Source: Verrucomicrobiota bacterium (GTDB taxonomy: Bacteria > Verrucomicrobiota > Verrucomicrobiia > Opitutales > UBA953). From it: a stretch of DNA of 64,000 nt. This document shows, in pieces, positions 1 through 7,627 of the stretch (the stretch's first letter is position 1; the number at the start of each line of letters is the position of its first letter). The notes beneath the pieces are model-generated. The model was not told the origin of the DNA, searched no databases, and saw only the letters and a program-made list of their open reading frames with translations. A program made the translations under genes and the position numbers. Location: assembly GCA_016871415.1 (NCBI GenBank), contig VHDL01000012.1, forward strand, positions 1 through 64,000, in the 5' to 3' direction.

Positions 1-494
1 TGATGCATGCCCGTGGCGGCCACCGACTCACAGAAGCGTTCGCCGTGCTCCTCGAGGACCGAAAGGACGGTGTTGCGCAGGCCTTCGTGCGGGATGCGGC
101 CGACGATGCCCATGAGGTCGGTACGCATCTTCACGGGATCGTGACGCGAGACGGGCGTCAGACGGCCCATCACCGAAGGATCGGCGCGCTCGGCGTCCGA
201 AAGCGGGGCGAGTCCGTCGACCTTGAGGTCGGGCCGTCCGACGTATTCGCCGACCGAACCGCTGACGCGCGCGACGGAGCCCGCCTTGAGTCCGACGAGG
301 GCCTGGCGGAGGGGAGAGTCGTTGAAGACGCGCACCTTCAGGTCATCGGTGGCGTCCGCCGCGGTGAACTCCTGATACTGGGAGCCGTTCTTGGCCGTGC
401 GCACGGCGACCTCGCCCAGGGCGCAGATGGCATGGAAGCGTGAACCGAGGGGCAGGGCCTTGGCTTCACGGAGGGAATGCAGCGGTTCGGACAT
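1..494 (-). CDS. YhaM-like OB-fold/HD-domain 3'-5' exonuclease, C-terminus off window
   Basis: The frame opens at ATG 494 and runs off the left edge with no stop, giving about 164 N-terminal residues. Residues 15-95 look like an OB-fold nucleic-acid-binding domain; the segment AVRTAKNGSQYQEF resembles the start of this domain in YhaM/CBF1-family 3'-5' exoribonucleases. The later segment (MRTDLMGIVGRIPHEGLRNTV, shortened here to its helical character) is the usual linker before an HD phosphohydrolase domain, which would lie outside the window. Known YhaM proteins trim single-stranded RNA and DNA. The gene is divergent from the HEAT-repeat gene at 606. The start codon follows no clear Shine-Dalgarno sequence. 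The family call rests on the OB part only, because the catalytic HD residues are not visible. Confidence 0.7.
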   Translation of the reverse strand, partial: MSEPLHSLREAKALPLGSRFHAICALGEVAVRTAKNGSQYQEFTAADATDDLKVRVFNDSPLRQALVGLKAGSVARVSGSVGEYVGRPDLKVDGLAPLSDAERADPSVMGRLTPVSRHDPVKMRTDLMGIVGRIPHEGLRNTVLSVLEEHGERFCESVAATGMH

Positions 495-605
495 GCCTTC
501 ATCCTGCCCGCCCCCGGCGGCGGCGAAAGGGTAAAAGTGCGGACGGGAAAGGGTGCGGGATTGAAAGAAGGGCCGGCCTCGTCACCTTCGGCATACGCCC
601 CCGCC

Positions 606-1382
606 ATGCTCCGCCCCGCCCTGCTCCTCCTCGCCCTGGCCGCCTCGCTCACCGCCGAGCCCGCACGGCAGGATCACGCCAAGTACGCCGCCGCGCTGAA
701 GGAGTTCCGCTCCGGCAAGGCCGCGCCCGTTGACGCACTGCGCGACAAGGCCTCCGCGCCGGAGGTGCGACGCGCCGCGGTCGACGCGCTGCGCGAACGC
801 CTGCTCGATGAGCCCGCCGGCCCGCTGGCGAAGGCCGCGGCCGGCCTGCTCGCCGAAACCGACGCCGACACCGCGCGCCTGCTGCTGGCCGCCCTCGCGG
901 AGGCCAAGGTCACGTCGGCGGCCGACGCCGTCGCCGCGCTCGCCGGCAAGGCCGACTCACCCGTGCGCGTCGACGCCGCCCTGGCGCTCGCCGAGATCGG
1001 CGGCGCGCGCGCCGTGCCGCTCCTCGCCGCACTCGCCAAGGATGAAGCGCTCGCGGAGACCGTCACGGAAGCCCTCGGCAAGACCTCAGGCCCCGGCGTG
1101 ACCGACGCCTTCATCGTAGGCATCAAGGACAAGGGCCTGCCCTCCGTCTCGAGGACCGCACTCATCCGCGCCTCCGTGACACGCAACAACCGGGCGGTGG
1201 CCGCAGCCCTCTGCGAGACGGTCGCCGAGGAGGACATGCGCATGGAAAGCCAGAAGGGCCTGCTCCGTCTCGCCACCGCCGCCGACCTGTCAGCCCTGCG
1301 CAAGGCCGAGCAGTCCGTGAGCAACGAGGCGACCAAGGCCGCCCTCGGACGACTCATCAAGAAGCTCGAAGCGGCGAAGTAA
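606..1382 (+). CDS. Exported HEAT-repeat protein
   Basis: 258 residues. Residues 1-18 form a signal peptide (MLRPALLLLALAASLTAEP). The rest is an Ala/Leu-rich helical repeat protein: units such as VRVDAALALAEIGGARAVPLLAAL around residues 115-140 match the HEAT/PBS-lyase repeat pattern. There is no catalytic motif, so it is probably a periplasmic scaffold or binding protein. HEAT repeats also form the middle of the large exported dehydrogenase at 7628-10747, and the next two genes are also exported, so a shared role in envelope or sugar metabolism is possible but unproven. The open frame extends upstream to 477. ATG 606 was chosen because it begins the signal peptide directly. Confidence 0.75.
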   Translation: MLRPALLLLALAASLTAEPARQDHAKYAAALKEFRSGKAAPVDALRDKASAPEVRRAAVDALRERLLDEPAGPLAKAAAGLLAETDADTARLLLAALAEAKVTSAADAVAALAGKADSPVRVDAALALAEIGGARAVPLLAALAKDEALAETVTEALGKTSGPGVTDAFIVGIKDKGLPSVSRTALIRASVTRNNRAVAAALCETVAEEDMRMESQKGLLRLATAADLSALRKAEQSVSNEATKAALGRLIKKLEAAK

Positions 1383-1385
1383 CCT

Positions 1386-1447
1386 CCACCCCGCCCCCAC
1401 CCCTACCCCTGTCCCCGCCCCTGTCCCTGTCCCTGCCCCTGTCCCTA
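1386..1447. repeat. C-rich tandem repeat (CCCTGT-type), G-quadruplex-prone on the - strand
   Basis: The stretch between the HEAT-repeat gene and the ThuA gene is nearly all C and T, built on repeated CCCTGT/CCCCTGT units. The complementary strand therefore carries many runs of three to five G separated by 1-3 bases, which fits the G-quadruplex pattern. It ends 13 bp before the ThuA start codon and holds no Shine-Dalgarno sequence. A similar C-rich stretch lies at about 2276-2345, upstream of the next gene. Confidence 0.7.
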
Positions 1448-1460
1448 TACAACTACCCCC

Positions 1461-2231
1461 ATGCGCTCCCTCCTCGCCCTGCTCATCGCCGCCGTCGCCT
1501 TCGCCGCCGAACCCGACCGCGCGCTGGTCTTCTCCAAGACCGCGGGCTTCCGTCACAAGGACTCCATCCCGGTCGGCAACGAGCTCCTGAAGAAGCAGTT
1601 TGAGTCCCTCGGGTTGCAGGTCGACCTCTCCGAGGACTCGGCGGTCTTCACTTCCGAAAACCTGGCCCGCTATCGTGTCGTGGCCTTCATGAGCACGACC
1701 GGAGACATCATGCCTCCCTCCGTGGCCAAAGACGCCGCGCCCGAGGTCAAGGCCGCGGCCGAGAAGGAAGGCGCCGCACGACGCAAGGCCTTCGAACAGT
1801 GGATGGAAGCCGGCGGCGGATTCGTCGGGGTGCATGCCGCCTCCGACACCGAATACAAGTGGCCCTGGTACGGGAAGATGATCGGAGGCTATTTCAATGG
1901 GCATCCCGCCATCCAGGAGGCCGTGCTGCGCCCGGCCGTCACCGACCATCCTTCGACCGTGCACCTGCCCCGCAACTGGAAGCGACGCGACGAGTGGTAC
2001 AACTTCCGCAAGCCCATGCAGCGTGACATCGAGATCCTGCTGACCATCGACGAGACCACTTACGACGCCGGCAAGTCGGCCATGGGCGCCCATCATCCGA
2101 TGGCGTGGTGCAAGGAAGTCGGCCAAGGTCGCATGTTCTACACCGCCGGCGGCCACACCAAGGAATCCTTTTCCGAAGACCTCTTCGTCCGTCACATCCT
2201 GGGCGGCATCCGCTGGGTCATCCGCAAGTAA
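1461..2231 (+). CDS. Exported ThuA-like domain protein
   Basis: 256 residues. Residues 1-16 are a signal peptide (MRSLLALLIAAVAFAAEP). The remainder is one ThuA-like domain: the N-terminal strand RALVFSKTAGFRH, a central GGGFVGVHAASDTEY near residues 115-130, and a C-terminal HPMAWCKEVGQGRMFYTAGGH. ThuA domains have a class I glutamine-amidotransferase-like fold and occur widely in Verrucomicrobiota and Planctomycetes next to Gfo/Idh oxidoreductases and sugar enzymes. Their exact reaction is poorly known; in rhizobia ThuA/ThuB act in trehalose oxidation. The next gene is a Gfo/Idh enzyme, which fits a joint role in periplasmic sugar oxidation. ATG 1461 follows a C-rich leader with no Shine-Dalgarno sequence. 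Confidence 0.85.
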   Translation: MRSLLALLIAAVAFAAEPDRALVFSKTAGFRHKDSIPVGNELLKKQFESLGLQVDLSEDSAVFTSENLARYRVVAFMSTTGDIMPPSVAKDAAPEVKAAAEKEGAARRKAFEQWMEAGGGFVGVHAASDTEYKWPWYGKMIGGYFNGHPAIQEAVLRPAVTDHPSTVHLPRNWKRRDEWYNFRKPMQRDIEILLTIDETTYDAGKSAMGAHHPMAWCKEVGQGRMFYTAGGHTKESFSEDLFVRHILGGIRWVIRK

Positions 2232-2275
2232 GCCACCTGCGGCAAACGGGAAGGCCCCACGGCCAAGGCACGCTC

Positions 2276-2345
2276 TGCCCCTGCCCCGCCCCCATCCCTA
2301 GATCATTCCCCATCCGACCCCCACCCTCATCCCTGTTGCCACCCT
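2276..2345. repeat. C-rich low-complexity intergenic stretch
   Basis: Pyrimidine-rich sequence with irregular CCCATCC/CCCCCAC units between the ThuA gene and the Gfo/Idh gene. It resembles the stretch at 1386-1447 but is less regular. No promoter or terminator stands out in the 150-bp gap. Confidence 0.45.
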
Positions 2346-2381
2346 CGGCCTGAACCCTTACTCAAGAACCCACCCCTCCCC

Positions 2382-3671
2382 ATGAACAAGTCCTCCCGTC
2401 GCTCCTTCCTGAAAAACTCCGGCCTGGCCGGAGCCGCCCTCAGCTTCCCGTCCATCATCCCGGCGTCCGCGCTGGGCAAGGACGGCGCCGTGGCGCCCAG
2501 CAACCGCGTCCAGCTCGTGGGCATCGGCCTCAAGGGCATGGGCGGCAGCAACCTCCGCAAGCTGATGACCGTTCAGGGCGTGCAGGTGATCGCCCTCTGC
2601 GACGTCGACCGCCGCGTGCTCGACTCCGCCTCCAAGTCCGTTGAGGCGAAACAGAAGTCGGCGCCCAAGGTCTACCAGGACTTCCGCGAGGTGCTCGCCA
2701 AGGAGAAGCCCGACGCGATGACGCACGGCCTGCCCGACCACTGGCACGGCGTGATCAGCTGCGCGTTCCTGCGCGCCGGCGTCGACGTCTACGGCGAGAA
2801 GCCGCTCGCGAAGACCTTCGCCGAAGGCCGCGCCATCGTGGAGGCCGCCCGCGACAACGGCCGCGTCTGGCAGACGGGCATGTGGCAGCGCTCCACGGGC
2901 AACTTCCGCCGCGCCATCGAGCTCGTGCGCAACGGCACCATCGGCAAGATCCACAAGGTCGAGGTCGGCACGGGGCCCAACGGACACCAGATGCCCGAGG
3001 CGCCGAAGGCCGGCGAGAAGCCTCCGGCGGAAGTGGACTACGACCTCTGGGTCGGCCCCTCGGCCGAGTTCGCCTACGATCCGCGCGTCTTCCACTTCCA
3101 CTGGCGCTGGCACACCAACTTCGGCGGCGGCCAGCTGCTCGACTGGGTCTGCCACCACCCCGACATCGCCCTCTGGGCCATGGGCAAGGATGCCGAATTC
3201 CCGGTCGCCGTCGAAGGCACGGGCACGCTGCGCGAAGGCCCTTGGGACACGCACCGCGACTACGACTACACGGTGACCTACGCCGACGGACTCGCGGTCA
3301 ACATCAGCAGCAAGTTCATGGGCGTGCGCTTCCACGGGGAGAAGGGCGAAATCTACGTCAACCGCGGCAAGCAGACCTGCTCCGTCGAAGGGCTCTGGGA
3401 CAAGGACCTGGGGCCGGACGCCTGGCGCTGCCCCGGCACGACCGACCATCACCAGGAGTTCGTCGACTGCGTCCGCAGCCGTCGCCGCCCGGTGGCCCAC
3501 GCGCTCGCCGCGCACCACACCACGGCCGTCGGCCACCTCGGCAACGCCGCGGTGTTCACCGGCCGCAAGCTGAAGTTCGACGGCGGCGCGGGCAAGTTCA
3601 TCAACGACACGGGCGCGACCGCCATGCTCTCCCGCGAGCTGCGCAAGCCCTGGTCGCTCGAGAAGGTCTGA
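2382..3671 (+). CDS. Tat-exported Gfo/Idh/MocA-family oxidoreductase
   Basis: 429 residues. It starts with a twin-arginine signal (SRRSFLK at residues 5-11, then a hydrophobic stretch ending near ALG), so it is probably folded with its cofactor in the cytoplasm and then exported. A Rossmann-type N-terminal part follows (VQLVGIGLKGMGGSNLRKL, then VIALCDVDRR). The family hallmark EKPLAK is near residue 139, with Lys as the expected catalytic base. The C-terminal half is the Gfo/Idh α/β domain (FGGGQLLDWVCHHPDIALWAM). Exported homologues are very common in Verrucomicrobiota and are thought to act on sugars; the substrate here is unknown. Only 4 bp separate its stop from the next start, so the two are probably cotranscribed. 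Confidence 0.9.
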   Translation: MNKSSRRSFLKNSGLAGAALSFPSIIPASALGKDGAVAPSNRVQLVGIGLKGMGGSNLRKLMTVQGVQVIALCDVDRRVLDSASKSVEAKQKSAPKVYQDFREVLAKEKPDAMTHGLPDHWHGVISCAFLRAGVDVYGEKPLAKTFAEGRAIVEAARDNGRVWQTGMWQRSTGNFRRAIELVRNGTIGKIHKVEVGTGPNGHQMPEAPKAGEKPPAEVDYDLWVGPSAEFAYDPRVFHFHWRWHTNFGGGQLLDWVCHHPDIALWAMGKDAEFPVAVEGTGTLREGPWDTHRDYDYTVTYADGLAVNISSKFMGVRFHGEKGEIYVNRGKQTCSVEGLWDKDLGPDAWRCPGTTDHHQEFVDCVRSRRRPVAHALAAHHTTAVGHLGNAAVFTGRKLKFDGGAGKFINDTGATAMLSRELRKPWSLEKV

Positions 3672-3675
3672 CCGG

Positions 3676-4773
3676 ATGGACGAGGAGCCGTCACCGGGCG
3701 GCAGCCGCTTCCTGCTCGGCATGGTCGCCGGGGCCGCCCTGGTCTGGGCGATCTTCGGACGCAAGTTCGAGATCCCCGGCCCGTGGTCGCCGTCCCGCGA
3801 GGTCGCCCTACCCCGGGGCGACGTGCCCGCACGCTCGGCGGCCGACCTCAACGCCCCCGCGCGCAACGCCTCGGCGGTCGGCTACGAACGGGTCCTCGAG
3901 GGCATCCGCAACGGCAAGCTGCCCCAGCTCAGCCGTGAGCAGGTCGAGGCCTACCTCGAGTCGAAGGACCGCTCCACGGCCAGCCTCATCTGCGCGTTCC
4001 GTCTGACGAAGGACCTCGCCTACCTGCGCGAAGCCGTGAACGCCGACGGCACCGATCCCGCGGCCCAGCTTGAACTGGCGCTCCGCGGCGAGACGCCTGA
4101 CGAACGCTCCTCCGCGCTCGAGGTCTTCCGCCAGCTCAAGCCCGACAACCCGATCGGCGACTACCTCGCCGCCCAGCGCGACCTCGCCGCCGGAGACTAC
4201 GGCCGAGCCGCCGCCGCGCTCTTCGACTCGATCGAGAAGGGGCCGCTCGCCGACTATGGTAAGGAAGCCATGGCCGGCGCGGAGGAGGCCTTCACGCAGG
4301 CGGGCTACGAGCCGCTGGCCGCCAAGCTGGCCGCCTTCGGCGCAATGGACGCCATGGCCGTCCAGAACCTGGCCGCGGTGGGCCGGGGCGCCGGCGACCT
4401 GCTCAACGTCTTCATCGCGCAGGGCGACATCGACGCCGCGGCGCCGACCTTCGAGGCCGGTCGCTCGCTGGGACAGCGGCTGCAGGGCGAGGACCAGATG
4501 CTCATCCACCAGCTCACCGGCATCAGCCTCGAGCGCTCCTTCGTCGAGCAGCTCGACCCCCTGACCGTCATCGGCCCCTCGGGCCAGACCGCTGGCGAAC
4601 GCCTCGTGTCCCTCCAGACCTCGCTCAACGAAATCAAGGACCTGACCAAGGACGCTACCGGCCTCATGAAAATGAACCGGGAGGATTTCGAGACCTACTT
4701 CGAAATCGCGTCGTCGAAAGGCGAGCTCGAGGCCCTGCGTTGGTATCGCGCCCAACGCCCCGCGGGCAAGTGA
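3676..4773 (+). CDS. Membrane-anchored helical-repeat protein of unknown function
   Basis: 365 residues; I do not recognise a family. Residues 11-28 (RFLLGMVAGAALVWAIFG) form one N-terminal membrane segment, followed by a Pro-rich linker to about residue 60. The rest is helical and rich in Ala, Leu and acidic residues. Around residues 150-240 the pattern NPIGDYLAAQRDLAAGDYGRAA resembles degenerate TPR units (a pair of helices with A/G at packing positions). There is no lipobox and no catalytic motif. It starts 4 bp after the Tat oxidoreductase, so translational coupling is likely, and it ends at a strong hairpin shared with ahcY. It may be an anchored adaptor for exported proteins, but that is a guess. 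Confidence 0.65.
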   Translation: MDEEPSPGGSRFLLGMVAGAALVWAIFGRKFEIPGPWSPSREVALPRGDVPARSAADLNAPARNASAVGYERVLEGIRNGKLPQLSREQVEAYLESKDRSTASLICAFRLTKDLAYLREAVNADGTDPAAQLELALRGETPDERSSALEVFRQLKPDNPIGDYLAAQRDLAAGDYGRAAAALFDSIEKGPLADYGKEAMAGAEEAFTQAGYEPLAAKLAAFGAMDAMAVQNLAAVGRGAGDLLNVFIAQGDIDAAAPTFEAGRSLGQRLQGEDQMLIHQLTGISLERSFVEQLDPLTVIGPSGQTAGERLVSLQTSLNEIKDLTKDATGLMKMNREDFETYFEIASSKGELEALRWYRAQRPAGK

Positions 4774-4784
4774 CCCAAACAGAA

Positions 4785-4806
4785 GGGGGCCGCTTGCGCG
4801 GCCCCC
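4785..4806. terminator. Hairpin between convergent genes
   Basis: Perfect 9-bp stem GGGGGCCGC / GCGGCCCCC (4785-4793 and 4798-4806) with a TTGC loop. It lies 11 bp after the + strand gene and 22 bp beyond the stop of ahcY on the - strand. There is no long U tract on either side, but position and symmetry suit a bidirectional terminator. Confidence 0.7.
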
Positions 4807-4828
4807 TCGGTGACGGCTGACGTCCCAC

Positions 4829-6244
4829 TCAGTAGCGGTAGCTGTCGGACTTGTAGGGTCCCTGGACCTGAACGCCGATGTAGGCGGCCTGATCCTTCGA
4901 CAGATTGGTGAGACGCGCGCCGATCTTCTGCAGGTGCAGGCGGGCGACCTCCTCGTCGAGGTGCTTAGGCAGGAGGGTCACGCCGGGCTTGGCCTGGGCG
5001 CGGGTCTCCCACAGGTGCAACTGAGCGAGGACTTGGTTGGTGAAGGAGGTCGACATCACGTAGCTCGGGTGGCCGGTGGCGCAGCCGAGGTTCACCAGGC
5101 GGCCTTCGGCCAGCATGTAGAGCTGGCGTCCGTCCTTGAAGGTGTAGCGGTCGACCTGCGGCTTGATGGTGTCCTTCTTGGCGCCCTTGTGGGCGTTGAG
5201 GCGGGTCACCTGGATCTCGTTATCGAAGTGGCCGATGTTGCAGACGATGGCCTGATCCTTCATCCGCAGCATGTGCTCAAGGGTGATGATGTCCTTGTTA
5301 CCGGTGGCAGTGACGTAGATGTCGGCCTTGCCGAGGGTGTCCTCAACGGTGACGACGCGGTAGCCTTCCATCGCGGCCTGCAGGGCGCAGATGGGGTCAA
5401 TCTCGGCGATCTGCACGGTGGCGCCGAGTCCGCGGAGGGACTGGGCCGAGCCCTTGCCGACGTCACCGTAGCCGATGACGAGGGCGACCTTGCCGGCCAC
5501 CATGACGTCCGTGGCGCGCTTGATGCCGTCCACGAGGGACTCGCGGCAGCCGTAAAGGTTGTCGAACTTCGCCTTGGTCGCGGTGTCGTTCACGTTCACC
5601 GCGGGGACGAGCAGGGAGCCCTCCTCGAGCATGCGGTAGAGGCGCTTGACGCCGGTAGTGGTCTCCTCAGAGACGCCCTTCCACTCCTTCACGACCTTGT
5701 GCCAGTGTCCGGGGCGCCGCTTGGCGACCTTCTTGAGCAGATTCTTGATGATCTGCTCCTCCTCGGATTCGGAAGAGGTGTTCACCCACTTGGATCCGTT
5801 CTCGAGTTCGAAGCCCTTGTGAATGAGGAGCGTGGCGTCGCCGCCGTCGTCGACGATCAGCTGAGGGCCGCTTCCGTCGGGCCAGGTGAGCGCGCGCATG
5901 GTGCACTCCCAGTACTCCTCGAGGGTCTCGCCCTTCCAGGCGAAGACGGGCAGGCCAGCCTTGGCAATCGCCGCGGCGGCGTGGTCCTGGGTGGAGAAGA
6001 TGTTGCAGGAGGCCCAGCGGACGTCCGCGCCGAGCTCGGCGAGGGTTTCGATGAGCACGGCCGTCTGCACGGTCATGTGCAGGGAGCCGGAGATGCGCAC
6101 GCCCTTCAGGGGCTTCTTCCTGCCGTATTTGGCGCGCAGGGCCATGAGGCCGGGCATCTCGTGCTCGGCGACCTGAAGTTCTTTGCGGCCCCACTCCGCG
6201 AGGGAGAGGTCGGCCACGTCGTAATCGTTGAATTTCTTGGGCAT
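4829..6244 (-). CDS. ahcY: Adenosylhomocysteinase
   Basis: 471 residues, full length. It hydrolyses S-adenosylhomocysteine to adenosine and homocysteine using bound NAD, clearing the product of methylation reactions. Visible signs include an N-terminal substrate part ([28 protein letters not shown]), the NAD-binding [12 protein letters not shown], and the C-terminal tail ending KSDSYRY, whose Lys and Tyr contact NAD in known structures. The insert of about 40 residues after LIHKGFELE ([16 protein letters not shown]) marks the longer subtype found in many proteobacteria and plants. metK lies 14 bp upstream on the same strand, so SAM synthesis and SAH removal share an operon. Confidence 0.98.
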   Translation of the reverse strand: MPKKFNDYDVADLSLAEWGRKELQVAEHEMPGLMALRAKYGRKKPLKGVRISGSLHMTVQTAVLIETLAELGADVRWASCNIFSTQDHAAAAIAKAGLPVFAWKGETLEEYWECTMRALTWPDGSGPQLIVDDGGDATLLIHKGFELENGSKWVNTSSESEEEQIIKNLLKKVAKRRPGHWHKVVKEWKGVSEETTTGVKRLYRMLEEGSLLVPAVNVNDTATKAKFDNLYGCRESLVDGIKRATDVMVAGKVALVIGYGDVGKGSAQSLRGLGATVQIAEIDPICALQAAMEGYRVVTVEDTLGKADIYVTATGNKDIITLEHMLRMKDQAIVCNIGHFDNEIQVTRLNAHKGAKKDTIKPQVDRYTFKDGRQLYMLAEGRLVNLGCATGHPSYVMSTSFTNQVLAQLHLWETRAQAKPGVTLLPKHLDEEVARLHLQKIGARLTNLSKDQAAYIGVQVQGPYKSDSYRY

Positions 6245-6258
6245 GGTGGGTGTGAAGG

Positions 6259-7440
6259 TTAGGCGCCGAGGGCCTTGCGGAAGGCGGCCAGGCGGGAGGT
6301 GGTCTCCCAGGGCAGGCCCTTCTTGCCGAAGTGGCCGTAATGGGTGCTGGCGCGGTAGATCGGACGGCGCAGGTCGAGCTGGCGGATGATCTCGGCGGGA
6401 TTGAAGAGGAAGACCTTCTTCACGGCGCGGAGAATGCGCTCGTCGGAGACCTTGCCGGTGCCGAAGGTGTCGACGTGCAGGCTGGTCGGCTCAGGATGAC
6501 CGATGGCGTAGGCGGCCTGGATCTCGACACGCTCGGCGGCGCCAGCGGCGACAATGTGCTTGGCGACCCAGCGAGCCATGTAGGCCGCGGAACGGTCGAC
6601 CTTCGTCGGATCCTTGCCCGAGAAGGCGCCGCCGCCGTGACGGCCCATACCGCCGTAGGAATCGACGATGATCTTGCGGCCGGTGAGGCCGCAGTCGCCC
6701 TGGGGCCCGCCGACGACGAAACGACCCGTGGGGTTGATCAGGAACTCGGTGTGACGGGAGAGAAGCGAGGCGGGCAGGACCTTGCAGACGACCTGCTCGA
6801 CGCAGAATTTCTCGATCTGGCGGTGCGAAACATCGGCGGTGTGCTGGGTGGAGATGACGACGTTCTCGATGGCGACGGGACGGCCGTCCTCATAACGCAC
6901 GGCGACCTGCGACTTGCAGTCAGGACGCAGCCACTCGGTGCCGCGGGCGCCGGACTTGCGGAGGCGTGCCAGGGCGCGGTTGAGACGGTGGGCGAACATC
7001 ACCGGGGCGGGCATGAGCTCCGGGGTCTCCTCGGAGGCGTAGCCGAACATGATGCCCTGGTCGCCGGCGCCCATCTTGGCGTGCTTCTTCCCCTCAGCCT
7101 TGCGCTCGTCGACGCCCTGGGCGATGTCGGGCGACTGCTGGGTGAGGAGGTTGGTGATGAAGACCTTGTCGGCGTGGAAGACGTCGTCGTCGTTGACGTA
7201 GCCGATCTCGCGGATGGCGGCCCGGACGACCTGCTCGAAGTTCACGCGGGCCTTGGTGGTCAGCTCGCCGGCGATCACGACGTGGTCGCTCTTGACTAGG
7301 GTCTCGCACGCGACGCGCGAGAAGCGGTCCTGCGCCAAGCAGGCGTCGAGGACGGAATCCGAGACGCTGTCGGCCACCTTGTCGGGATGGCCCTCGCCCA
7401 CGGATTCGGAGGAGAAGATGAAGGAGGAGGTCTTCGCCAT
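6259..7440 (-). CDS. metK: S-adenosylmethionine synthase
   Basis: 393 residues. It makes SAM from methionine and ATP. The N-terminal [14 protein letters not shown] carries the ATP-binding His and Asp; [12 protein letters not shown] and the glycine-rich [16 protein letters not shown] loops are both intact. ATG 7440 gives the usual [19 protein letters not shown] start; an in-frame upstream extension to 7491 is open but unlike the family. It is the first gene of a two-gene operon with ahcY. The leader (7441-7520) contains small hairpins that might regulate it; see that entry. Confidence 0.98.
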   Translation of the reverse strand: MAKTSSFIFSSESVGEGHPDKVADSVSDSVLDACLAQDRFSRVACETLVKSDHVVIAGELTTKARVNFEQVVRAAIREIGYVNDDDVFHADKVFITNLLTQQSPDIAQGVDERKAEGKKHAKMGAGDQGIMFGYASEETPELMPAPVMFAHRLNRALARLRKSGARGTEWLRPDCKSQVAVRYEDGRPVAIENVVISTQHTADVSHRQIEKFCVEQVVCKVLPASLLSRHTEFLINPTGRFVVGGPQGDCGLTGRKIIVDSYGGMGRHGGGAFSGKDPTKVDRSAAYMARWVAKHIVAAGAAERVEIQAAYAIGHPEPTSLHVDTFGTGKVSDERILRAVKKVFLFNPAEIIRQLDLRRPIYRASTHYGHFGKKGLPWETTSRLAAFRKALGA

Positions 7441-7520
7441 GACGGAAGCACGATGGTGGGGAAAGCCCCAAAAGCAAGCATCCATCATCATATCAGTATG
7501 AGTAGATGCGTTTTAAAATA
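7441..7520 (-). promoter_or_regulatory. metK leader and promoter region with small hairpins
   Basis: This leader is unusually A+T-rich near 7511-7520 (TTTTAAAATA), which suits a promoter for metK-ahcY. On the transcript strand a 5-bp hairpin TGGGG-CTTT-CCCCA (7470-7457) ends 16 bases before the start codon. A 5-bp stem GCATC/GATGC pairs 7505-7509 with 7478-7482 around a 22-base loop. I could not match it to a known SAM or SAH riboswitch by eye. It could be an unlisted SAM-sensing leader or have no function. Confidence 0.3.
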
Positions 7521-7577
7521 GGGGCGGGGGCGGAGACGGGGCAGGACTGCGGACGAAGGCAGGGGCAGGAAGGGGCA

Positions 7578-7602
7578 CGAAAAGGGGCGCCTTGCGGCGC
7601 CC
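7578..7602 (-). terminator. Terminator of the large dehydrogenase gene
   Basis: Perfect 7-bp stem GGGCGCC / GGCGCCC (7585-7591 and 7596-7602) with a 4-base loop. Read on the - strand, the stem is followed by CTTTTCG. It lies 25 bp after the stop of the gene at 7628, so a factor-independent terminator is likely. Confidence 0.75.
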
Positions 7603-7627
7603 TTCGCAGGTCCGGGGCGACCGGAGA

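Noticed and set aside
7441-7520. Named SAM or SAH riboswitch before metK
   Set aside because: The stems are too short and the conserved cores of the SAM-I, SAM-II or SAH classes are not seen. Only a regulatory-leader entry with low confidence was kept.
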